Below are positions 18,582 through 26,235 of a DNA stretch of 37,785 nt, one piece after another. The notes beneath the pieces are model-generated. The model saw nothing but the letters and a program-made list of their open reading frames with translations, had not been told where the DNA came from and ran no database searches. The position numbers and the translations under genes were made by a program. Source of the DNA: Methylophaga sp. (GTDB lineage Bacteria; Pseudomonadota; Gammaproteobacteria; Nitrosococcales; Methylophagaceae); the NCBI GenBank assembly GCA_026988435.1, contig JALSLH010000070.1, positions 1 to 37,785 on the forward strand, read 5' to 3'. Numbering within the stretch: the first letter of the stretch is position 1; every line of letters begins with the position of its first letter.

Positions 18582-19315
18582 AAGTAGCGATTATTCCCGC
18601 TCGCGGGGGAAGTAAACGAATTCCTCGAAAAAATATCAGAGAATTCTGTGGGAAACCAATACTCGTACGGTCTATTGAAGCGGCAATAGAGTCTAATTTG
18701 TTTGATCATATTATTGTTTCAACTGATGATGATGAAATTGCGGTTATTGCTAGAGAATACGGAGCAGAGGTGCCTTTTATCAGACCGACTGAATTGTCTG
18801 ATGATTATGTAGGGACTGGTGCAGTAGTTAAGCATACAGTTGAATGGACTTTAAAGAATTTGGGGAAAGTGGAATTTGCATGCACTATTTACGCGACAGC
18901 TCCCTTTATTAAATCTGCTGATTTGGTGAAGGGGTTAGAGTTGCTTTTGCACGCGGGTAGGCAAATTGCTTTTACAGTGACCAGTTTTCCATTCCCTATT
19001 CAGCGCGCTATCAAGCTTACCGAGAGCGGAGGGGTTGCAATGTTTCAGCCAGAACACTTAATGACTCGATCACAAGACTTGGAATCTGCCTATCACGATG
19101 CAGGTCAATTTTACTGGGCAAGAACAGAAGCAGTTATAAATGAAATTCCAGCTTTTTCAGATGCTGCCATACCGCTAATTTTACCTCGGTATCAGGTTCA
19201 GGATATTGATACAGAAGAAGACTGGCAACGTGCAGAGTTGATGTTTGAGGCATGGTGTGAACTTGATCAGTCAATTAGTCTTATTGATGTTCCGCATAAT
19301 ACCATAGGAGAATAA
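18578..19315 (+). CDS. pseF: Pseudaminic acid cytidylyltransferase PseF
   Basis: PseF activates the nine-carbon acid with CTP, the last cytosolic step before transfer. The 245 residues open with IIPARGGSKRIPRKNIREFC, the nucleotide loop of CMP-sugar synthetases, and continue with CGKPILVRSIEAAIES and STDDDEIAVIAREYGAEVPF. DAGQFYWAR and the DIDTEEDWQRAE ending match PseF rather than NeuA. It overlaps pseC by four bases. It is placed early in the cluster, ahead of the modifying enzymes and the synthase. Confidence 0.93.
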   Translation: MKVAIIPARGGSKRIPRKNIREFCGKPILVRSIEAAIESNLFDHIIVSTDDDEIAVIAREYGAEVPFIRPTELSDDYVGTGAVVKHTVEWTLKNLGKVEFACTIYATAPFIKSADLVKGLELLLHAGRQIAFTVTSFPFPIQRAIKLTESGGVAMFQPEHLMTRSQDLESAYHDAGQFYWARTEAVINEIPAFSDAAIPLILPRYQVQDIDTEEDWQRAELMFEAWCELDQSISLIDVPHNTIGE

Positions 19316-19319
19316 GGAG

Positions 19320-20243
19320 GTGATAGAAGAACTAGCAATTAAAAAATGGCAGGATCACGAAGGTATGGTCGTAGCTTCCGATAATGGTTTTGATGTAATT
19401 GGCTGTGGTCTTTGTGGGTTTAAGCATATTATCCCCATTCCAACGGTAGACGAGCTAGAACATGTATATCAACACGACTATTATAAACAGGAAAAACCAC
19501 TCTATTTAGAGCGTTACCAGGATGATCTGGAGTGGTGGAATATGGTTTATGTCCGGCGTTATGAAACTTTGGAGCAGTATTTACCTAATGATCAGCGAAG
19601 TTTGCTCGATATTGGTTCTGGGCCAGGTTTTTTTCTGCTTAACGGACAGGAGCGTGGCTGGCAGGTTCAAGGCATTGAACCGTCAATTCAGGCGACAGAG
19701 CACAGTCGAGGGTTGAATCTTGATGTGGAGCATGGCTTCTATTCAGAACAAACAGCTCCAGAATTGGGGGCTTTTGATGTCATTAATATGAGTTTGGTGT
19801 TGGAGCATATTCCTGATCCTACGCAACTTTTGACACTGATTCATAAGCAGTTAAACGATAACGGGATGATTTGTATTGTTGTGCCTAACGACTTCAACCC
19901 ATTTCAGCTTGTGCTACGCGACCATTTAGATTTTAAACCTTGGTGGGTAGCACCTCCACACCATATCAATTATTTCGATTTCAATTCACTGTCAAGCCTT
20001 GTAGAGAGGTGCGGCTTCAGGGTGGTTCATAAAGAGTCCACCTTTCCGATCGATATGTTTTTGCTTATGGGTGCCAATTATATTGGCAACGATGAAGTTG
20101 GGCGAGCATGCCATAGCAAACGGATGAATTTTGAAAAATCCATGAGTGATAGTGGTTCGGGTGCTATGTTGACGAGTTTGTATTCAGCATTCGCGCAGCA
20201 GGGTATAGGGCGTGAAGTTGTTCTGTATGCAAATAAACTTTAA
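19320..20243 (+). CDS. Class I SAM-dependent methyltransferase with N-terminal CxxC segment
   Basis: The protein has an N-terminal zinc-ribbon-like part (CGLCGFKHIIPIP, with DYYKQEKPLYLERYQDDLEWWN) and then a Rossmann methyltransferase with the SAM loop LLDIGSGPGFFLL and INMSLVLEHIPDP (Methyltransf_23 type). Such proteins methylate sugars in surface glycan and NDP-sugar clusters. The start is uncertain. A GTG at 19320 has AGGAG nine bases upstream (19306-19310), while a second SD-like GGAGG overlaps it. The residues before the next ATG (19362) look conserved, so the GTG is preferred. It follows pseF by four bases. Confidence 0.8.
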   Translation: MIEELAIKKWQDHEGMVVASDNGFDVIGCGLCGFKHIIPIPTVDELEHVYQHDYYKQEKPLYLERYQDDLEWWNMVYVRRYETLEQYLPNDQRSLLDIGSGPGFFLLNGQERGWQVQGIEPSIQATEHSRGLNLDVEHGFYSEQTAPELGAFDVINMSLVLEHIPDPTQLLTLIHKQLNDNGMICIVVPNDFNPFQLVLRDHLDFKPWWVAPPHHINYFDFNSLSSLVERCGFRVVHKESTFPIDMFLLMGANYIGNDEVGRACHSKRMNFEKSMSDSGSGAMLTSLYSAFAQQGIGREVVLYANKL

Positions 20244-20299
20244 GTAAAAAGTAAATATTTTCAGTTGTTTTGGCTATGTAGCTCAGGTGAGGATAAGTT

Positions 20300-20392
20300 A
20301 TGATAAAAATTAAAAAAGCAGCAGGGTATTTGGGGTTATTAGTTATAGTTGATGTTGTTAACAATAGGGATGGTGGGAATTCTCATGCGTAA
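20300..20392 (+). CDS. Possible 30-codon leader ORF before the TylF-type gene
   Basis: An ATG at 20300 is preceded by GAGGATAAGTT and encodes MIKIKKAAGYLGLLVIVDVV and ten more residues, ending at a TAA at 20392 that overlaps the ATG at 20385 of the next gene. It could be a translated leader coupled to that gene, or a frameshifted old N terminus of it. No family is recognised. Confidence 0.35.
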   Translation: MIKIKKAAGYLGLLVIVDVVNNRDGGNSHA

Positions 20393-21038
20393 AGAATTGC
20401 CAGATAAGGCTTTGTATCAACCTTTATTTTCACCTTGGCTGGGAGGTGGAGAGTTTGGCTCAATTATATCCATGGTGTCTCCTTATTCGTTGGTCTCGCC
20501 TGATCGAGTATGGATTCTTTATACGCTGGCTCTGCAGGCACGACATTTGGCCGGTGATTTCTGGGAATGTGGTGTTTATAAGGGAGGTACAGCTATGATG
20601 TTGGCTAAAGTAATGGCTGATACTTCTGGTAAGCGCTTGTGTTTATTCGATACATTCGAAGGGATGCCGGAAACTGATCCGGATCGTGATTATCACCGGA
20701 AAGGAGATTTTTCTGATACTAGCTTGAACGCGGTGCGAGCACGAGTTGGTAACGCAGCTAATATAGTTTATCACTCCGGTTTTATTCCTGATACGTTTCA
20801 AGGTCTCGAAAATGAACAGATTGCTATTGCACATGTGGACGTTGATATTTACCAGTCAGTATTGGATTGTTGCAACTTTATTTATCCTCGATTAGTTGGT
20901 GGTGGTTTTTTTGTGTTTGATGACTACGGTTTTCCAAGCTGTCCGGGTGCGCGTTTGGCTGTTGATAGCTTTTTTGCAGATAAGCGTGAATGCCCTTTAG
21001 TATTACCTACTGGACAAGCAGTAGTTGTTAAAATTTAA
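20385..21038 (+). CDS. TylF/MycF family O-methyltransferase
   Basis: Family members (macrocin O-methyltransferase type) methylate sugar hydroxyls in a metal-dependent way. From the ATG at 20385 there are 217 residues starting MRKELPDKALYQPLFSPW. SYSLVSPDRVWILYTLA, then FWECGVYKGGTAMMLAKVM (SAM site), LFDTFEGMPETD and HVDVDIYQSVLDC with FVFDDYG (metal aspartates) are diagnostic. The frame can be extended upstream to 20349, but MRKELP fits the family N terminus. It lies 141 bases after the preceding methyltransferase, the largest gap inside the sugar run. Confidence 0.85.
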   Translation: MRKELPDKALYQPLFSPWLGGGEFGSIISMVSPYSLVSPDRVWILYTLALQARHLAGDFWECGVYKGGTAMMLAKVMADTSGKRLCLFDTFEGMPETDPDRDYHRKGDFSDTSLNAVRARVGNAANIVYHSGFIPDTFQGLENEQIAIAHVDVDIYQSVLDCCNFIYPRLVGGGFFVFDDYGFPSCPGARLAVDSFFADKRECPLVLPTGQAVVVKI

Positions 21039-21081
21039 GCGACTAGATTATTGAAAATTAAGTGCGAGATTAAGAAAAAAG

Positions 21082-22479
21082 ATGACTTCAATATTTAATG
21101 ATGACTTCTTGTTAGAGACTGAGCTTGCTAGGTCATTGTATCGAGCAGCTTCTGCATTACCCATTATCGATTATCATAGTCATCTGCCTATCAAGGTCAT
21201 AGCAGAGAATAAACCATTCGAGAATCTCACGGATATCTGGATTCGTGGTGATCACTACAAATGGCGGGCAATGCGGTTAAATGGTATACCAGAACATTTT
21301 TGTAGTGGTGATGCCAGTGACTTGGAGAAGTTTCAGGCATGGGCGCAAACTTTACCTCTGACAATTCGAAGCCCTTTGTATCATTGGTCGGCTCTTGAGC
21401 TTCAGCGGTATTTTAATATTAATGAATCGTTAACTCCAGATACGGCCTCTGTTATTTGGAGTCAGGCTAATGCATTGTTACATACTGAATCTTACCGGCC
21501 ACGAGCACTATTGAAGATGATGAATGTAGAGGTGTTGTGTACGACTGATGACCCAGCAGACTCTTTGGAATACCATCAGCAATTAAGCGCAGAAGAATTT
21601 GAAGTTAAAGTGTTGCCGACGTTTAGGCCAGATTTGGCGCTTGCGATTGATAACAGGCCGGTGTTTAGTGCTTGGTTACAGAGGCTTGCTGAGAGAGTTG
21701 GTAGCGATATTGATAATTTTAATTCTTTTATAACAGCATTAAGAGTGCGGCACGATGCTTTTGCAGATGTGGGTTGTCGCATGTCTGATCATGGTCTTGA
21801 ACGGTGTTATGTTGCGAAGTGCAATGAAGCTGATATGCATAGAATTTTCAATAATTACCTGAGTGGGAGAGTAGTTGATCCGGGTGATGTTGAATGTTGG
21901 TGCTCGTTTCTAATGCGAGAGTTTGCGAAATGGGATCATGAAAAAGGCTGGACGATGTTGCTTCATCTTGGTGCAGCTAGAAATAACAATGTAGGTATAT
22001 TAAACTCTGTTGGGCGTGATGCCGGTTGTGACTCGGTTGGTGATTTTGAACATGCTTACAGTTTAAACGCATTTTTGAGCGTATTGGATGGGGAAGGGAG
22101 CTTACCGAAGACGGTACTGTTTAATTCCAATCCGCGTGATAACCTACTTTTTGCCACGATAACGGGTAACTTTTTTGAAGGTGGCGTGGTGGGAAAAGTT
22201 CAATATGGCCCTGCATGGTGGTTTTTGGATACAGCGGGTGGCATTTCAGAACAGCTAAATGCGTTGTCGCAAGTCGGGTTGTTTTCACATTTCATTGGCA
22301 TGGTTACCGATTCTCGGAGTTTCCTTTCTTTTATTAGGCATGATTATTTTCGACGGGTAGTTTGTAATATGCTGGGTGAAGATGTCCGGCGAGGGTTGAT
22401 TCCCGAGGATGTGACACTATTTGAATCGGTACTGTACAAAATTTTTTATAAAAACGCTCGTGCATACATCGGAGAGTAG
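21082..22479 (+). CDS. uxaC: Glucuronate (uronate) isomerase, UxaC family
   Basis: UxaC interconverts D-glucuronate and D-fructuronate (or galacturonate and tagaturonate) in hexuronate catabolism. The 465-residue protein follows the family along its whole length: DFLLETELARSLY, PIIDYHSHLP with the metal HxH, IWIRGDHYKWRAMRLNG, EKFQAWAQTLP, SPLYHWSALELQRYF, CTTDDPADSLEYH, HLGAARNNN, FNSNPRDNLLFAT, GKVQYGPAWWFLD and MVTDSRSFLSFIRHDYFRR. All the motif residues I can recall are kept, so it is probably active. It is unusual here: no other hexuronate catabolic gene is near and it sits in a nonulosonate/flagellin sugar run, so a biosynthetic role is inferred. Confidence 0.9.
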   Translation: MTSIFNDDFLLETELARSLYRAASALPIIDYHSHLPIKVIAENKPFENLTDIWIRGDHYKWRAMRLNGIPEHFCSGDASDLEKFQAWAQTLPLTIRSPLYHWSALELQRYFNINESLTPDTASVIWSQANALLHTESYRPRALLKMMNVEVLCTTDDPADSLEYHQQLSAEEFEVKVLPTFRPDLALAIDNRPVFSAWLQRLAERVGSDIDNFNSFITALRVRHDAFADVGCRMSDHGLERCYVAKCNEADMHRIFNNYLSGRVVDPGDVECWCSFLMREFAKWDHEKGWTMLLHLGAARNNNVGILNSVGRDAGCDSVGDFEHAYSLNAFLSVLDGEGSLPKTVLFNSNPRDNLLFATITGNFFEGGVVGKVQYGPAWWFLDTAGGISEQLNALSQVGLFSHFIGMVTDSRSFLSFIRHDYFRRVVCNMLGEDVRRGLIPEDVTLFESVLYKIFYKNARAYIGE

Positions 22480-22482
22480 GGA

Positions 22483-23331
22483 ATGAGTGAGATGCTAAAA
22501 AATCATAAAATTGTGATTATCGGTGGTAATGGTGCGATAGGCAGAACATTTCTTAAAGCAGCTATTGCTCAAGGAGCGACCTGTGCTGTGATAGGTCTGA
22601 ATAATCCTGAGATAAATGTAGCTTTTTTTCATGCCGATATCACGTCGCTGGTAGAGCTGACCGAAGCAGCTGATCAAGCAATTTCCGTGATTGGAGGACT
22701 TGATACAGTAGTTAATTTTGCAGGCACGCACCATCAGCCGATGGATTTTTGCAAAGATGATCCAGACGTGCTTTTAAGTGAATATACTCGTGTTATGAAT
22801 GTCAATTTGACTGGTGCTTTTTTGGTCACCATGATATTTAGTAAATACATGGTTGCTCACCGACATGGACATATTATGCATCTTTGTTCTAACGCTACAA
22901 GACTCGCTCTTTACGGGTCTTATGCCTATAATATGTCGAAACATGGGCTTGAGGGTCTGATAAAGACGGCTGCAGCACAGTTGGCGCCGTTCGGGGTGCG
23001 TGTTAATGGTATTGCACCAGGCACGGTGGAGACGCCGATGAACTATAGTTTGTTACGTTCTGGAGAGCAAGGAAGCTATAGTTTACGGGCAGCGACAATT
23101 CTTGCGCATACACCAACAAAGAGGTTTGCTACGTTGGAGGGTATTACGCAGACCATGCTTGCTACATGTATACCGCAGAGCCATTTGACGGGCAACGTAA
23201 TTTTTTGTGATGACGGGTACAACATAGAGGGGCATTCGTGGCCAGCAGGTAATGCTGCATTATATGGTGGACCTGAAAAACTGGATGAGCTCTATGCCGA
23301 CCTTAAATATGAATACCCCAGTGAAAACTGA
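22483..23331 (+). CDS. Short-chain dehydrogenase/reductase
   Basis: The 282-residue protein is a classical SDR: cofactor loop GGNGAIG at 14-20, NFAG in VVNFAGTHH, and the catalytic pair in YAYNMSKHGLEG (Tyr-x-x-x-Lys), with VRVNGIAPGTVETPM after it. It begins three bases after the uxaC stop, so the two are almost certainly cotranslated. In hexuronate pathways the UxaC product is reduced to an aldonate by UxuB or UxaB, and SDRs can do this, so fructuronate reductase-like activity is a reasonable guess. The true substrate is not shown by the sequence. Confidence 0.85.
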   Translation: MSEMLKNHKIVIIGGNGAIGRTFLKAAIAQGATCAVIGLNNPEINVAFFHADITSLVELTEAADQAISVIGGLDTVVNFAGTHHQPMDFCKDDPDVLLSEYTRVMNVNLTGAFLVTMIFSKYMVAHRHGHIMHLCSNATRLALYGSYAYNMSKHGLEGLIKTAAAQLAPFGVRVNGIAPGTVETPMNYSLLRSGEQGSYSLRAATILAHTPTKRFATLEGITQTMLATCIPQSHLTGNVIFCDDGYNIEGHSWPAGNAALYGGPEKLDELYADLKYEYPSEN

Positions 23332-23344
23332 TATGGAGTTACAA

Positions 23345-24145
23345 ATGAGTCGAGATAGCTGCATGGTTTGCGGTACATCAGAGTTTAAAGCGGTCTGTGA
23401 AAAATCTGGTTTTATATATGTGAGCTGCGCTACTTGTGAGGTTGTTCGGCAGTTTCCTTATCCGGAGGAGTATGAAATTGTCGAGTATTACACTGATTAC
23501 AAAACAAAAAAAGCGGCTGACTCCGTTTATTTGACTGATGCTGGGTTTGAAATCTTTAAGCGCGATAAAGAATTGACGTTTGCAGATTTAGGATTAGTAG
23601 GGGGGTTTGTTGGAAAATCTATCTTGGATGTTGGCTGTGGAACAGGCCAGTTTGTGCAAATGATGGCGCAGGAAGCGGGATCAATTAAAGGTATAGATAT
23701 TTCAGGTGAATGCATTAGTCTTGCTCGGGATCGTAATTTGAACTGCGAAAGTCAAGATTTTCTGGCACTCAATGAGGTACATGATGTCATAACTATGTGG
23801 CATATTATCGAGCATACCTTAAAGCCGCGGCAATATATAGAGCATGCTTATCAAATGTTGGCTTCTGGAGGACTATTGTTAATAGAAACACCGGTAATTG
23901 GAGTAATATCCACTGGTTTCGGTGCAGATTGGAGGTATTTTATGCCGGTCGAGCATATCAACTTGTTTACGCAAAATGCACTGTTTCGTGTCTGTACTGA
24001 TGCCGGTTTTCGAATTCAGTCGTGGATAAGATTTGGTAGTGGAAATGAAGCGGGAACGGTGCCTGCGTCCAATAAGAGGGCCATGGACTTAAGCGCAAAG
24101 AAGCTCGGCTTTGGTGACACAATTGCAGCAGTATTTGTTAAATGA
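23345..24145 (+). CDS. Class I SAM-dependent methyltransferase with N-terminal zinc-type CxxC pairs
   Basis: From the ATG at 23345 (GGAG six bases before it) the protein has 266 residues. Two CxxC pairs (CMVCG and CATC) form a likely zinc ribbon at the start. The methyltransferase core has the SAM loop ILDVGCGTGQFVQMMA and MWHIIEHTLKPRQYIEHA. Such two-part proteins methylate deoxysugars and glycan sugars. The frame could be read from 23252, but this would overlap the SDR by 80 bases, so 23345 is preferred. It is the third methyltransferase in the run. A six-G run lies at 23599-23604. Confidence 0.8.
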   Translation: MSRDSCMVCGTSEFKAVCEKSGFIYVSCATCEVVRQFPYPEEYEIVEYYTDYKTKKAADSVYLTDAGFEIFKRDKELTFADLGLVGGFVGKSILDVGCGTGQFVQMMAQEAGSIKGIDISGECISLARDRNLNCESQDFLALNEVHDVITMWHIIEHTLKPRQYIEHAYQMLASGGLLLIETPVIGVISTGFGADWRYFMPVEHINLFTQNALFRVCTDAGFRIQSWIRFGSGNEAGTVPASNKRAMDLSAKKLGFGDTIAAVFVK

Positions 24146-24161
24146 TTTTTAGGATAGAACG

Positions 24162-25373
24162 ATGAACGAAGCCAAAAAGAGCGCCATCATTGTAGTGAGT
24201 GCAGGAATTATGCAGATTCCCGCGCTCAAGATAGCTAAGGATATGGGGCTAACGGTGATTGCCACTGATCGCAACCCTGATGCTGTTGGATTTCAGTATT
24301 GTGATCACGCGGTTATACTGGATTCAAAAGATGCTGAAGGGCATGCAAAATTTGCTCGTGAAAATCGTGAAAAACTGAATGTCAAAGCCGCTTTTGCAGG
24401 GTCGGATTGTGCTATTACGGTATCTGCGATTACTAATGCCTTAGGCTTGTCGGGCATCCCGATGGACGTGGCAAAGCGTTCAAATAATAAGGCTCTTATG
24501 AAAGAGCGGTGGATAAGAGACAAGATTCCAACGCCTTATGGTGCAGAAGTAACAACTATTAAGGAAGCACAAGCTATTTTGAAGCATATTGGTTTTCCGG
24601 CAATTGTTAAGGCAGTTGATAATGCTGCATCCCGTGGTTCGATGAAAATTGATTCTGAGGGACAATTGCAACAGGCAATTGAAAATGCTAAAGCAGCATC
24701 AGCGACAGGAACAGCAATAATTGAAGAATATATTGTCGGCAACGAGCAAAGTGTTGAGAGCATAGTATGGCAAGGATGCCACTATCCTGTCAGTATTGCC
24801 GATCGGATATTTGGTTATCACCCCTATCATATTGAAACGGCGCATGTCGATCCATCGACACTGCCTTCAGAGCAGAAAAAACGTATCTATGAGGTAGCTG
24901 ATGCTGCCTCAGATTCTCTTGGGATTGATTTTGGCCCAGCTAAGGCAGATATGATTTGGACGGCTAAAGGTCCTATGATTCTTGAGATGCCTGCGCGACT
25001 CAGCGGGGGCTTTCATTCGCAATATACAACGCCGCTTAGTTCTGGAAAGAATCCTATTCGAGCCGTTATGGAAATTGCGCTTGGCCGTGATTTGGATGAA
25101 ACGCTTATTCGAGGCACACAATCACTTACATCAATTTGTGCCGGGATTTTCCCGCCTAAAGGACAGTTAAAATCCATACTTGGCGTTGAGGATGCGTTAA
25201 GAATTGATGGTGTTGAAGAGGTGATTATTACGAAATATCCTGAGGATGATATTGAGGATTATATTGATAATGCGCGGCGTTTTTGCTGGGTAATCGTAGT
25301 AGCTAGTTCTAAAAAACGTGCTTTTGAAATATTTGAAATGGCAAAAAATAGTATTCAATTTGAGGTGGTGTAA
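24162..25373 (+). CDS. ATP-grasp carboxylate-amine ligase family protein
   Basis: ATP-grasp enzymes activate a carboxylate as acyl phosphate and join it to an amine or thiol. The 403-residue protein has a Rossmann-like pre-ATP domain (AIIVVSAGIMQIPALKIAK), the lid segment GFPAIVKAVDNAASRGSMKI and IIEEYIVGNEQSVESIV, and the metal-binding loop near GPMILEMPARLSGGF. It is related to the PurK/CarB/biotin carboxylase type. Its last stop base is the first base of the NeuB-like start codon (TAATG), so it is tightly coupled to the synthase. No PseH-type acetyltransferase is in the window, so the ligase may supply the N-acyl group; this is inference. Confidence 0.8.
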   Translation: MNEAKKSAIIVVSAGIMQIPALKIAKDMGLTVIATDRNPDAVGFQYCDHAVILDSKDAEGHAKFARENREKLNVKAAFAGSDCAITVSAITNALGLSGIPMDVAKRSNNKALMKERWIRDKIPTPYGAEVTTIKEAQAILKHIGFPAIVKAVDNAASRGSMKIDSEGQLQQAIENAKAASATGTAIIEEYIVGNEQSVESIVWQGCHYPVSIADRIFGYHPYHIETAHVDPSTLPSEQKKRIYEVADAASDSLGIDFGPAKADMIWTAKGPMILEMPARLSGGFHSQYTTPLSSGKNPIRAVMEIALGRDLDETLIRGTQSLTSICAGIFPPKGQLKSILGVEDALRIDGVEEVIITKYPEDDIEDYIDNARRFCWVIVVASSKKRAFEIFEMAKNSIQFEVV

Positions 25374-26224
25374 TGGGAGTAGCATTCATCGCAGAAGTTT
25401 CGAGTAATCATTCCAGAGATTTGGAACGTTCTTTTGATTTTATAAAGTGTGCAGCAGATGCGGGGTGTTCGGCGGTTAAATTTCAGCTATTTTGCATGGA
25501 TCAGTTATTTTCGGCAGGTGCGTTGCCGGATAAGGAGGTGGTGCGAAGAAAAAACTGGGAATTGCCGTTAGATTTCGTGCCCAAGCTGGCGCAACGTTGT
25601 CTTGAGCTTGGGATAGAATTTTCCTGTACACCGTTTTATCTGGATGCAGTCACCGAGCTTGAACCGTATGTGGATTTTTATAAGATTGCTTCTTACGAGC
25701 TGCTTTGGGATGAATTGTTAACTGCTTGTGCCAGAACTGGCAAACCAGTTATTCTTTCTACTGGGATGGCCACGATTGATGAGATTAAACATGCGGTTGG
25801 AGTGCTTCAGGAAAACGGCTGCCAAATGCCGACTTTGCTTCATTGCACATCTGCTTATCCTACTCCTTATGCTGAAGCTAATCTCGCAGCAATTGAAACT
25901 CTGAGGCAAGTGACAGGCTGTGAGGTCGGTTGGTCTGATCATACGGTAGAGCCTGCTGTTATTCATCGTGTTATTCATCGTTGGGGTGCTAGAGTTATTG
26001 AATTTCACATTGATTTGGATGGTAAGGGTGAAGAGTATAGTGCGGGACATTGTTGGTTGCCTGAACAGGTTGGTGCAGTGATTCGTGATGTCGAAAAGGG
26101 TTTTGTGGCTGATGGCAATGGCATTAAGGAACCTGTACCTTCTGAATTGCCGGATCGTTTGTGGCGCGCAGATCCATCTGACGGCTTGCGCCCGATGAAA
26201 GAAATTCGCGAACAATGGAAGTGA
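25373..26224 (+). CDS. NeuB/PseI-like nonulosonic acid synthase lacking the SAF domain
   Basis: NeuB-type synthases condense phosphoenolpyruvate with a six-carbon sugar to make a nine-carbon acid. The TIM-barrel motifs are present: AEVSSNHSRD at the N terminus, SAVKFQLF (K36, Q38), SCTPFYLD, STGMATIDEI, CTSAYPTPY, VGWSDHT (187-191 region) and IEFHIDLDG, with H212 and H226 as likely metal ligands. The protein is 283 residues, about 60 shorter than usual: the C-terminal SAF (antifreeze-like) domain is missing and the protein ends soon after the barrel. It starts on the stop of the ATP-grasp gene. By position it is the pseI candidate. Confidence 0.85.
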   Translation: MGVAFIAEVSSNHSRDLERSFDFIKCAADAGCSAVKFQLFCMDQLFSAGALPDKEVVRRKNWELPLDFVPKLAQRCLELGIEFSCTPFYLDAVTELEPYVDFYKIASYELLWDELLTACARTGKPVILSTGMATIDEIKHAVGVLQENGCQMPTLLHCTSAYPTPYAEANLAAIETLRQVTGCEVGWSDHTVEPAVIHRVIHRWGARVIEFHIDLDGKGEEYSAGHCWLPEQVGAVIRDVEKGFVADGNGIKEPVPSELPDRLWRADPSDGLRPMKEIREQWK

Positions 26225-26235
26225 ACCGGCTTGGG

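Noticed and set aside
23252-23344. Longer start for the second CxxC methyltransferase
   Set aside because: It would overlap the SDR gene by 80 bases, while the ATG at 23345 has GGAG at the correct spacing.
25718-26215. Open frame of 165 codons on the minus strand across the NeuB-like gene
   Set aside because: It lies wholly antisense to a gene with clear family motifs and shows no recognisable domain.
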